From: Chara braunii
Taxonomy: Eukaryota > Streptophyta > Charophyceae > Charales > Characeae
Assembly: GCA_003427395.1 (NCBI GenBank)
Contig: BFEA01000122.1
Coordinates: 1 to 26,013 of the forward strand
Direction: 5' to 3'
Length of the DNA stretch: 26,013 bases
Shown: positions 18,098 to 26,013 of the stretch, piece after piece
Numbering within the stretch: position 1 is the stretch's first letter
Layout: each line of letters opens with the position of its first letter
Position numbers and translations under genes: made by a program
The notes under the pieces: model-generated
Databases searched by the model: none
Told to the model about the DNA's origin: nothing
What the model saw: only the letters and a program-made list of their open reading frames with translations

Positions 18098-18499
18098 AGG
18101 GCCCCTGGTCCGCGGCAAGCCTTCACTTGTTAGTTGTAGACATAACATTGCCGTGTTCTGTAGGCCAGTCACTGAGTGCACAGCGATCACTTGGAGCCGT
18201 GAGCCACGGGTGTCCACGAATATGAGACCACCTCCCATCCCATCCTCACGTCAATACTCCTAGCGCACCCCCTATCCCACTATCCTACCTCAGTGTGACC
18301 AGCACAATGTACCGGCCAAAAGCATATGGAATCAACGCTTCAGGTAAGAATCGGAAGATCTATAGTGCACCTATACCTTTCCCATACACCAGCCATGGGC
18401 CTAACATCCCCCTGCGCGGAAGAGAAAAACAAACCAACACAACTTTATCTGGTTTGCATCGCCAACCGTTTCGATGCTCCGCTGAAGTTCCGCGTAAAG

Positions 18500-18750
18500 C
18501 ACCGCGGTATATATTTTCAAGCGGGGAAAGCTACTGGTGGTTTAACATGCATGTTCAGCCTCCGGGATTGGTGCAACCCCGATGCAAATGTCCTGCCTCG
18601 ACTGCCCTCTTTGCCCTTTTCAGCTACGGTTCACCAGGCAGTTTCCAACAACTGTGTGCCTCGCTCCACTACTCTCGACATCCACAAAAGACAAAAAACA
18701 TGGCGATGTATCTTTCCATGTTCTAGCGAACGATTCACTCTCGTTTTGGA
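18500..18750 (+). repeat. Dispersed repeat family R, longest copy
   Basis: Different parts match three other places: its left end matches 13336-13392, its middle (CTACGGTTC-CCAG-CAGTT) matches 19738-19870, and its right end (AAAAGACAAA, CCATGTTCTA, GATTCA-TCTC-TTTTG) matches 22862-22970. A 229-codon frame (18326-19015) crosses it without a recognisable domain. The shared blocks at three loci favour a repeat over a unique gene. Confidence 0.6.
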
Positions 18751-19246
18751 CTTGTCGAGAATACTAGTGGGGCATGTACAAACTTTGCCAGCCACTCCCT
18801 ATAGCGTTCTTCAATCACATCGAGTGTCGGGGGTCCAAGCCATCACTACAAGGTCGTGTCGTGCCCCCGTTGTGACTGTGTGTTTTTTGTGGCTCTGGCA
18901 GACCTACATGCTTCATCCCACATCTCTGCCTGCATTGTATAATGGACCTCGCCAGTGTCCATGCCTCTTACCCTTGAGTAGTGGGACAAAGGCACCCAGA
19001 GCAGGCCACGAATGACGTCAGTGATTTCCTTCGCATAGGCGAAGTTTCCTCGTCGCACCAAATGTCCGCACGCTCTTCTATGCTGAGATCACTTGACAGG
19101 TTTAAAAGGACTCTATCTTACTCCGATTCAGGTTCGAAGAAAAGAAAAGAAAAGAAAAGAAAGAGTGAGTTGCATATGTAATCGCCCCTCAGACCAAGAC
19201 GATGGCGATTACAGTTGCTTACTGATCCATTGTCTACTTACTTTCA
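18751..19246. other. Intergenic region with (GAAAA)n run
   Basis: GAAAA pentamers occupy about 19137-19165. The remainder is unremarkable and has no supported gene. Confidence 0.5.
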
Positions 19247-19269
19247 CAGCAGCAGCAGCAGCAGCAGCA
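19247..19269. repeat. (CAG)n microsatellite
   Basis: Seven CAG repeats, read as Ala in the longest frame. That frame (143 residues) is not recognised. Confidence 0.9.
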
Positions 19270-19737
19270 CAAGGTGCAAGCGCTGTACAACCTGCTCCTA
19301 TCTACGCCAAGCTACAGGCATCATTGGCTTCTGCCTCAATCACGCGCCGTTATCTACAGCTACAGCCTAGGAGATTGAACCTAGGCTGCAAATGTCATCG
19401 TCTCCTACATCAAACACTTCAACACTTAGAAGATCTCTGCATCCACGTGCTCACAAGGCTGCCCCTTCATTCCTTCCTGCATGCACTCTCCGCATCTGAA
19501 CACCGTATATCCATTTTACAGTAAGACATTACAATGAACACATGGGGTCTCATATGATATGTGCATCCTTCCACCCCGATCGGATGCAACCGAAGCCGAA
19601 GTGAGAAAAGAAAAGAAGAGAAAAGAAATAACGGTTTCAGTGTGCGAGATGTTGTCTGGTATTTGCTTCGTTTGTTGTTTTGCAAAATGCACTTTATCAA
19701 TGCAGTTGCTACTGAGTAGGTAAGCAATACATAGGGT

Positions 19738-19870
19738 GGTCCTAACTAAGGTTCAGCCTAGCGACGAGTAGGTGCATCTTCGATGAAAAGGGTTCCCTGC
19801 TTCTTGCCCTCTTCTCCCATACTGCCTACGGTTCGCCAGACAGTTGTTCGTAACTACATTCATTTCGATA
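19738..19870 (+). repeat. Dispersed repeat family R, third copy
   Basis: GTTCAGCCT, then GCCCTCTT, CTACGGTTCGCCAGACAGTT and AACTAC follow the order seen at 18549-18660 with moderate divergence. Confidence 0.5.
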
Positions 19871-20336
19871 ATCGGCGATTATAAAACCGTATCATTAGTG
19901 TTGCATTTTTCTAATAATCACTTTCATTGACATTTTGAGGGAGAGCCTTCACCACAGGAAAAAAAAAAAGCTTGTGCACCAATGACATGGCGGAGAGCTC
20001 CGCGTGGAGTGACAGCTGATGCTATACATGCTTCCACGTGTTCCTTGTCCGAGATACGGACATGGTCCAACCAGTCGAGTATTCGATTTGAATCCAGATC
20101 ATGTTCACGGCGGTCGTGCCTTTTTTCGATTCTCTGCTGGAAGGTTGTTTTTTCACTACGATGACAGAAAATCAATCGCAACTCCAGGACGCAACAAAGT
20201 TTTTGTAGGCATCGATCAGGACTACTAGAATGCAAAGAGCGCGCTGGCCACAATGCTACAATCTTCACGGACGTATTTTTGGAAAGTAGACTCCCTGCTG
20301 GGGGGATCAGGATGATATACATATATATATATATAT

Positions 20337-20432
20337 CGTCAAATAGAACTGCCCGGTAAACCGTAGGCAGAGAGGGAGAAGAGGACAACAAACGAGGGGC
20401 TGTGACAAACTGTTTCGTCGGAGTTTCACCGA
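20337..20432 (-). repeat. Hammerhead-associated repeat, copy A
   Basis: This copy matches 23529-23628 nearly base for base (TAGGCAGAGAGGGAGAAGAG, ACAACAAACGAGGGGCTGTG). Read on the minus strand it keeps hammerhead stem II (CGG-TGAAACT-CCG), GAA, a tiny stem III (ACA-GTT-TGT) and then C and ACAGCCCCTC. The CUGAUGA strand is lost to a TA repeat, so it cannot be catalytic. Confidence 0.7.
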
Positions 20433-20477
20433 TATATATATATATTATATTATATTATATTATATATATATATATAT
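20433..20477. repeat. (TA)n/TATAT microsatellite
   Basis: A TA-rich spacer between two inverted copies of the hammerhead-associated repeat. A shorter TA run (about 20316-20336) lies on the other side of copy A. Confidence 0.95.
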
Positions 20478-20486
20478 GTGTGTACC

Positions 20487-20545
20487 GTTGGTTAAACTCC
20501 AACGAAACAGTCTGTTACAGCCCCTCGTTTGTAGTCCTCTTTGCA
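20487..20545 (+). repeat. Hammerhead-associated repeat, copy C (inverted)
   Basis: An inverted partner of copy A. On the plus strand it reads GTTGG-TTAAACT-CCAAC (stem II, 20487-20503), GAA, ACA-GTC-TGT (stem III), T and ACAGCCCCTCG. Stem II differs from the GTCGG/CCGAC of the other copies at one base on each side, and the two changes restore pairing. The CUGAUGA strand is missing here too. Confidence 0.7.
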
Positions 20546-21408
20546 CACACGCACGTCTACTTTCCTTTTTTTTTGTCAAAGATATATTTCCCCCTGATAC
20601 ATGCACGTACTCTACAGTCATGATGTGTTTCTCTTCCTCTTTTATTGAAGGATGTCAAACCACCAGTACTTCCAAAAGCCGTGCCCACATATTTTAGGGA
20701 GCGTACGGGCCACTACAGGAGCGCCCAAATTCATCCGAGTAGAGACATTTCTACTCTTTTTTTTTTTTTTTTTTTTTCCCGCTGCTGATAGTTGGGCCAA
20801 GTACTAGTGGTTAAAGAGCAAACAACTGCGAGGCTTCTCGAGGACTACCGCACGAATTTGGTGAAGTTTTCTTACCCACTATGGGACTCGTTTTGGCCAC
20901 TATGGGACAACTATGGGACTAATTTGGTGCCGGTTCCTTGACTACTACGGGCCTAATTTGGCGGTTCCGGTGGTTCCAACCTAGCTTACTTGTTTAGGAC
21001 GACACTCAAAAATGTTTTCCACCTACTCGGGACACCCCACTCCGGTTGGGGGTCAGGCCTGTACGCGGCAGTCAGCTTACTAGTGGCGTAGTCTTGTGGG
21101 TAGCTGGGAAGGGTACAACCGTCATCACCCGAATAGAACGCACGCTTGGTCATTGTCGCTGCATCTGGTCTGGAAATTGCCCAGAATATGGCTATATTGA
21201 CTGGGACATGGCCACCACTGGAAGGCCCAACACCCACAACAATTGGCAGCAAAGCGCCTACCAAAATTGAGCATGGGGAACATTAGGCTCAGAGGTAGAC
21301 TACTGCAATGTACAACTGTAGCTTACAGAGAGCATTTTTCTTGTTATAAAAATTCAAAAAAAAAAAAAAAAAAAAAAAAAAAAGATCATCAAAAAATATC
21401 GAAGGGAT
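20546..21408. other. Intergenic region with short repeats
   Basis: It contains family words AACC-AGTACTT (20654-20671 plus, 20793-20812 minus), a T run at 20757-20777 and, at about 20875-20965, several copies of CACTATGGGAC and CTAATTTGG in loose tandem. A run of 27 A lies at 21357-21383. No gene is supported. Confidence 0.5.
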
Positions 21409-21503
21409 GTCCTTAGGGACACATCCCATATAATTGGTCATAATATAGAGAAGATTACCATCGCCCGTCACCCAGAGTAAGCATACCCCTGAGATAAGTG
21501 GTC
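21409..21503 (+). pseudogene. U6 snRNA-like sequence, full length but diverged
   Basis: U6 forms the catalytic centre of the spliceosome. Compared with plant U6 as I remember it, this segment has the 5' stem-loop GTCC-TTAG-GGAC, then CATCC, AATTGG, ATAGAGAAGATTACCAT and GCCC in order. Near the 3' end GAGATAAGTGGTC resembles the U6 end. Length is about 95 against roughly 102. The ACAGAGA box reads ATAGAGA and the AGC triad region reads ACC. No T run follows, so pol III termination is missing. Upstream I see no TATA box at the right distance. It is best read as a U6 pseudogene; a chance match over this length is unlikely. Confidence 0.6.
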
Positions 21504-22298
21504 GCGCCATACACAACTCCACCCCCCCTGTAATACCCTTTCAGATATTCACTGCCTTGTCAGGATTCCGGATGTATATGTGTTGTAGATTTTCACCACA
21601 ACAGCTCCTGTTCCACCCAGATGAGTACATCCAATGACAAAACAGTTTTTATGCTATAGAAAGCAACATAAGCGCACAAACCAGATCCGAAACGTCCCTT
21701 TCGTATAAGTATCGTTATTTTTGCCTTCCTTTGCTGTACCCCTTTTATTCGTTTTTCCAGCTCCCCTTTCACTTCGCCTCTCACGTAAAAGGCTGGCCAC
21801 GTTGATTGCGGTTGTGACTGCCAGCTGCCTTCATGGTTCAGTTGCGGGTTATGAAAGCCGGAGCCAGAGGAGAGGGGAAGGTGTACACCTGTTCATTTTT
21901 CTTCAGATCTTGTGTTTGTGTATGTGTGCACGCGTGTGTCGAAAATTGTCACCACCACCACCACCCCTTTTCCACCGGGATGGAACAGTTGGTGTGTGTG
22001 GGTGTGTGTTTGTGTGTTCGTGAATCCTCATCACAAGGGCCCCTTTCCCACCCCGATGAGAAAATAAAAAATAGCAGCAGTTTTACCTCTGATGCAGACA
22101 ATGAAGCACAGTAAAGATAAACAAATCCAACATTGAAACAGTTCTGCCTCTTTAGAACCAACATGAAGCACAATAACTCCGCGCTATGCATGTCATATGC
22201 TACAATCAATCCCTATCACCACAGGATCCCCTCAGGATTTGTGTGTTATAAACACAACATAAACCCCCCTTCGAAGCCAGAGCAGATGGAATGACAAG
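21504..22298. other. Intergenic region, nothing recognised
   Basis: A (CAC)n run lies at about 21949-21965 and TG-rich words at 21911-22018. Short frames only. A minus-strand frame at 21289-21522 reads the A run as a Phe tract and is not a gene. Confidence 0.4.
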
Positions 22299-22348
22299 AT
22301 GGATGCATAGATAGATGGATGGATGCATATATAGATGGATGGATGACC
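22299..22348. repeat. GATGGATGCATAGATA-type tandem repeat
   Basis: ATAGATGGATGGATGCAT words repeat with small changes over about 50 bases, a tetranucleotide-derived minisatellite. Confidence 0.85.
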
Positions 22349-22861
22349 TGTCTACTATGTGCACTATTGTTTCTCCTTTCGTTGCTATGTGCTGCTCTTC
22401 TCCCTCGAGCTGTTCCTCAGCGGAACACTAGGGTAGAGCGAGGTGCGGAAGATTGTAGCTGCGGCACGGGAAGACCCGCCGTTCGTCCATAATGCCGACA
22501 AAACAAATGGCCATCCACCTAATCTTCCAGTCACGGCATATTTGGAGACAACCCCCAAACTACGAGGTTCAGGAGTTCGAGGGTTCGGCAAAAGAGTGGC
22601 CGGCAAAATAGGTTCACATAGAGAGGCAATTCATAGCCAATAGCCCACCCTGATCTCAAGTCCCCATAATGACCAAACAAAATAACACTCAGCAGCCTCG
22701 TACTACTGCGTCCCCATCCCCCCTGCCCCTAACAAGCTGTTTTGGCACACCGTGATTTCAATCATCACTTCACACCCTCCACAAACCCACTCAGTACTAC
22801 CGAGTCAGTGGCAAATATAATCAAACCAGTTCCCGTGAGGAAAACCCATAAGAAGTATCAG
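22349..22861. other. Intergenic region, nothing recognised
   Basis: Frames of 66-75 residues face each other at 22385-22643 without a domain. No RNA gene or repeat is supported. Confidence 0.35.
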
Positions 22862-22970
22862 AGAGCCTCCCTCCACTTCTCCCCACATGCAGAAAAGACA
22901 AACAAATATGGCAGTGCATCTTCCCATGTTCTATGGGAAGATTCATTCTCATTTTGCATATTTGGTTAGT
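22862..22970 (+). repeat. Dispersed repeat family R, fourth copy
   Basis: GCCTCCCTCCACTTCTCC, AGAAAAGACAAA, ATCTTCCCATGTTCTA and GATTCATTCTCATTTTG align with 18654-18745 with about a quarter of positions changed. Confidence 0.6.
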
Positions 22971-23056
22971 AGAGCGAGGCCCAAAGCCATACGCACTACC
23001 GTTACTACGGGTTCCATGTCACAGTGTGGTCAATTTGCCTCACACTCAGCCCTGCT

Positions 23057-23057
<1 letters not shown>

Positions 23058-23087
<30 letters not shown>

Positions 23088-23088
23088 N
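23058..23088. repeat. Poly-T run of 30 with one undetermined base
   Basis: Thirty T followed by N at 23088, so the assembly is uncertain at this spot. It could be a minus-strand retroposon tail. Confidence 0.9.
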
Positions 23089-23528
23089 TATACTGCCATT
23101 TCGTGATTTGTTCATATCCTTCGACTTCTCTATTCGTGTTTTTTTGTTTTCTTTTTTTTGCTGGCAGATATGTATGTTCTTTGTTTTTCGTTTATTTTTA
23201 ATAAAACAGGTCCTCCTGGCGCTGTCTCCATATCCATTACGTGGAGGCGTCTATTCGGCTGCTATTCCCACGGCAAATCAAAAGAATTCATAATTCACAC
23301 ACTCATGCATCCTTCCATCTGGCCAAAGCACCCCTGAACAGCATTGATTGCTCCTGTTAAACCCACTCCCTCAGACATCAAGAAACTGGGGGGACTGGTA
23401 GCACAGCTTCATTAGGGCTACCGGTACTACAGTGGAAATCCGAAAGAAACACAAAAATTCAAAATGTGTTGAAATGCCTCCGCGATTTATTTCATGGTTT
23501 AAGCAATTTAAAGCAATTATATATATAT
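23089..23528. other. Intergenic region, nothing recognised
   Basis: T-rich at first, then mixed, with a short TA run at its right end. No frame or RNA signature is supported. Confidence 0.35.
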
Positions 23529-23650
23529 CGTCACAAACAGAACTGCCCCGTAAAACCGTAGGCAGAGAGAGAGAAGAGGACAACAAACGAGGGGCTGTGA
23601 CAAACTGCTTCGTCGGAGTTTCACCGACTCATCAGGAGGCTGAACCCTCA
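23529..23650 (-). repeat. Hammerhead-associated repeat, copy B
   Basis: The fullest copy of the family. It is near-identical to copy A over 23529-23628 and extends further, so it keeps the conserved CTGATGA that copies A and C lack. The repeat is probably the terminal part of a Penelope-like element or a retrozyme-like RNA, because these are the mobile elements known to carry hammerheads with very short stem III. That identity is inference. Confidence 0.65.
23598..23635 (-). ncRNA. Hammerhead ribozyme-like core
   Basis: Hammerheads are self-cleaving RNAs. On the minus strand, CTGATGA (23635-23629) is followed by GTCGG-TGAAACT-CCGAC, a perfect 5-bp stem II, then GAA (23611-23609). Next comes a three-pair stem III, GCA-GTT-TGT, and C at 23599, with the expected cut after that C. 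All core bases of the two conserved strands are present; position 15.1 is G, giving a G-U pair, where A is usual and where copies A and C have A. Stem I is weak: only the distal GAGGG/CCCTC part pairs, and bases next to the core do not. Activity is therefore doubtful in this copy. Confidence 0.6.
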
Positions 23651-24148
23651 AGAGTCTGCAGAATCCCCTAACTGATTACACTGTAAGTGATAATCCACCC
23701 TTAACTCCAGCTGTGGTTGAGCATCAGCGACTGCCCGACAACTGATACCCTGAGGTGAGGACCACCAACCACTGCCCTCAAGGTACCTGTGACAAAAATC
23801 AAAGCAGAGTATCACTCACCCACACCAGATGGAATTTCCTGACATTTTTCCTGGAAAGAACACGACCTAATCTACAAATGCTCAAATTTTCAGAATTTTC
23901 TGTGAATTCTTCTGGCCGCAAAAATTACCAAAGTTGCCATTTTGACTAGGCCTGCCGTTTCGGTCTCCGGTCTCCGGTCGTTTCCCTCAAAACCCGCCCA
24001 AACTCACAGGGAGCGCTATTTCGGGATGGTGGAGGGAGTCGAGGTTTAAAAGAGGATCGACTGTCAGCTTGCCATTCTCACATATTGCTCTCAGGTTCCA
24101 TCTCTCCACATTTCTTTAATTTCATAAAAATAGCATTCAAGTTCATGG
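23651..24148. other. Intergenic region upstream of U6-like sequence
   Basis: No gene is recognised. ATAAAAAT at 24124-24131 lies about 24 bases before the U6-like start, the usual place for a U6 TATA box. TCTCCACATTT at 24105-24115 loosely resembles the plant upstream element but is closer to the TATA than the usual spacing. Confidence 0.4.
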
Positions 24149-24222
24149 GTGTCCTTCCCGACATCCATCAAAATTGCAAACGACGCAGAGAAGATTAGCA
24201 TGACCACCGAAGCAATGGAGTT
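24149..24222 (+). pseudogene. U6 snRNA-like 5' part, fused to a SINE
   Basis: From 24149 the order is GTGTCCTTCCCGACATCC, AAAATTG, ACGACGCAGAGAAGATTAGC, ATGACC, GCAA and TCGCA, which follows plant U6 through about nucleotide 75. AGATTAGC is exact and the ACAGAGA box reads GCAGAGA. The 3' quarter of U6, including the 3' end and T run, is absent. A tRNA-derived SINE begins within about five bases. A TATA-like ATAAAAAT stands at about -24, so this may once have been a real locus. Without its 3' part it is not a working U6. Confidence 0.65.
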
Positions 24223-24225
24223 TCG

Positions 24226-24387
24226 CAGGACCAACTGGCCTAGCTCGGTTGGTACACCAATGCACTCTTGAAGTACAGATCCAAGTTCGAATCCGGATGC
24301 AATCAAACCATTCTGAATTGCCTGGGAACCGTCTCTTCAATGACGATATCCCAAGGCCGTCACAATTTTGAAATTCCCAAAAAAAAA
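24226..24387 (+). mobile_element. tRNA-derived SINE, copy 3
   Basis: Box A TGGCCTAGCTCGG (24236-24248) matches TRGCNNAGYNNGG at every position, and box B AGTTCGAATCC (24284-24294) matches GGTTCGAANCC at all but one. A tRNA cloverleaf is not complete, because acceptor-stem and anticodon-stem pairing are not evident. So this is a SINE head and not a tRNA gene. The tail passes through ATTCTGAATTGCC, shared with copy 2, and may end at the A run at 24379-24387. This is the best-preserved of the three copies. Confidence 0.75.
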
Positions 24388-24823
24388 GAAGCTGCCGGGT
24401 ACCAGTTGCTCCGATGTATATTGGCGGGGAGCTACACCGGCCGGAAACCGGGTCCAGCATCCCTGACAAACCAGAGATACTAGGGCCATTGCCCGGCATT
24501 GGCTCTGGCCCATTTCTGTCCGGGCCTTGCTCACCATCCCACTCCCGCCCACTCTTACTTCACACTCCCTTGGGATGCAACCTCCCCCACTCTCCCGCTC
24601 TTAATTAACACCCCCTGTCGATGTCACCTCCCGCTGGCAAATCCCCTTAACCATGACATGACTTGCCTTCTCCCACTCTCAGCTAACACCCCCTGGCCTT
24701 GTACCTCATCCTAACCACTTCACCTGACCTTGGATGCCCTCTTACCGCCCCCACTTAGCAGCCGGATTCTGGAGCCCTTGCCTAAAATGCCCTACTCCGG
24801 GCCCCCTACCGGACGTCCAGGCA
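24388..24823. other. Intergenic region, C-rich
   Basis: The plus strand is C-rich from about 24480, with recurring CACCCC and CTCCCACT words. Frames are short and unrecognised. Confidence 0.35.
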
Positions 24824-24844
24824 ACCCTGCTGTTGCAGCAGGGT
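24824..24844. repeat. 9-bp perfect hairpin
   Basis: ACCCTGCTG and CAGCAGGGT pair around TTG, directly left of a longer foldback. Confidence 0.7.
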
Positions 24845-24845
24845 C

Positions 24846-24898
24846 TCCTGAGGACTGGACCAGGCACAACAGACAAGTGCCTCGTCCAGTCCTCAGGA
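24846..24898. repeat. 22-bp near-perfect foldback
   Basis: TCCTGAGGACTGGACCAGGC plus AC (24846-24867) and its complement at 24877-24898 pair over 22 bases with one mismatch, around the loop AACAGACAA. The size of the stem recalls a small-RNA hairpin but is shorter than typical plant microRNA precursors. It could equally be a young inverted duplication. Confidence 0.75.
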
Positions 24899-26013
24899 CC
24901 AGATACAGACAAATCCGAACCTGGCTCTTACTACAGCCGAAACTAAAAACCACTGGCCTGGACAGGCATCTGTCTGTTTGGACAAAAAAAGGAGTCTGCA
25001 ACGACACATCGGAGACTGACAAGAATAGAACAGAGAAAACTCAGCCGCAAAATCAATCAGCAAAAGTAAAAATAAAGATTTAAAGAAACGGTGAACAAAA
25101 GAAAAGGAAATAGGACAAAAACATGAGCCTGGCCCCTTTAAAAAAAAAGTGGCCGTGGCCCTCCAAGTTGCCCAGACCAGAGGCTGCCCGGCCTGGGGGC
25201 CGAAGATAGGGCCTGAAAAGGCCGGTGTAGGGACCCCATAGGGTGCTATCAGTACCCTGGCTGACTAACTGCTTGCTCAATCGGCTTGTGCTGAAGGTAC
25301 CCAGCTCACCCGAGCACTGCACTAGGTACTACAGGCCGCGTGCGAAGCGTCTGGCTATGGAGGACGACAAGATGCACACCATCACTGACGCTGCTAGCGG
25401 GACAGGAAAGGACGGTGGCTGGAAGAGGACAGCAGGGCAGATCAAAGCTTTTGTTCGACCCGTTTGGAGCGGGAGAGCTTCATATATTAACTGGTGCTTA
25501 GGCCAGAAGGGCTGTGATAGGCCGCAGCGACATCAAATCAACTTGTAATCGGCCAACAGGGCAAGCGGTAGAGGGAAGTACAGCAGAGTGGCATGCACAT
25601 ATCTTGTGGAGGGTTCAATGAATGATCTGCTCAGCTTAACTGCAAATTCCCAATTTGACCCGCAATGGTGCTTACCAGCTGATGTATTTCATACGCTGAC
25701 AACAACGCTTGCCGGAGTTCGAGGTGGAGGGCGGTCGGCCAACAGGGCAAGTTCCACTCTGTGTTGTGCACCCCCTTCTCTGCTAAGATCTTGTTTTTCT
25801 GCCGGGTTTTAATTTTGTGTGCGTTGAACCGAGGTAGAAATCAGAACGCAGGGAGGGAGTAAGTCTGATGTCGTAGCTCGCCGGCTCAAGGCACACGGTG
25901 ACTACAGCAAATCCTTGGCCGTACAGGTTGGGAAATTTCAGCCCGGGGCCCGAGCCAGGGTAGGGGATTGACCCCCGCACCCCCGGCCCGGGGATCCCTG
26001 ACCCCCGCCCCTT
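24899..26013. other. Right end of window, no recognised gene
   Basis: TCGGCCAACAGGGCAAG occurs twice in direct orientation (25549-25565 and 25735-25751). The last 80 bases are very GC-rich, with TGACCCCCGC repeated (25969-25978 and 25999-26008) and CCGGCCCGGGGATCC between. Frames of up to 117 residues have no known domain. Confidence 0.4.

Noticed and set aside
18307-18346. Short first exon MYRPKAYGINAS followed by CAGGTAAGA
   Set aside because: The donor matches the consensus well, but no acceptor-linked coding exon or known protein supports it.
20737-20777. 7-bp hairpin followed by a T run, like a bacterial Rho-independent terminator
   Set aside because: Everything else in the window is eukaryotic and no gene ends here. 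The T run is one of many homopolymers.
22299-22348. CRISPR-like short regular repeats
   Set aside because: The units are tetranucleotide-derived, contiguous and without unique spacers.
24226-24300. A tRNA gene
   Set aside because: Boxes A and B are good, but acceptor and anticodon stems do not pair, and related degenerate copies with tails exist, so it is a SINE head.

Overview
This looks like nuclear DNA of a repeat-rich eukaryote, most likely a green-lineage alga. A large charophyte genome such as Chara is my best guess, held at about 50%. The case rests on four things: a plastid-type rpl12 fragment (a gene kept in algal plastids but lost from land plants, as I recall) inserted in nuclear DNA; a chromodomain-bearing Ty3/gypsy element; U6-like sequences that resemble the plant form; and abundant microsatellites, homopolymers and short dispersed repeats. 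I recognise no intact host protein gene, no intact RNA gene and no CRISPR array. Bacterial-type regulation does not apply.

Layout. (1) 360-5710: a decayed Ty3/gypsy element read left to right as gag zinc knuckle, protease remnant, reverse transcriptase, RNase H, a PHD-type zinc finger in the tether, then integrase. Its integrase is split by about 256 bp of AT-rich DNA that carries, on the minus strand, the C-terminal end of plastid-type ribosomal protein L12. (2) 5711-9599: intergenic DNA with a pyrimidine-rich stretch, a nested hairpin and a cluster of GTTCG/CGAAC motifs. (3) 9600-11964: a second, 5'-truncated Ty3 element (RNase H, integrase, GPY/F-like module, chromodomain), a chromovirus, with a 41-base C run inside RNase H. 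(4) 11965-26013: non-coding DNA packed with repeats. These include three copies of a tRNA-derived SINE, two U6 snRNA-like sequences (one fused to a SINE), a three-unit tandem array ending in AATAAA and 75 A, a family of repeats that carries a hammerhead-ribozyme-like core, several diverged dispersed repeat families and a near-perfect 22-bp foldback.

The two pol polyproteins once supplied the usual LTR-retrotransposon activities: capsid, maturation, cDNA synthesis and integration, with chromatin targeting by the PHD finger in one and the chromodomain in the other. Both are now dead, with stops, frameshifts and changed catalytic residues. The SINE and U6-derived copies would have depended on another element's reverse transcriptase, which is not in this window.

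Most worth following up: the PHD finger between RNase H and integrase; the hammerhead-like core with a compensatory base change between copies; the U6-SINE chimera; and the plastid-derived insertion. All family names come from motif reading by eye, with no database search.
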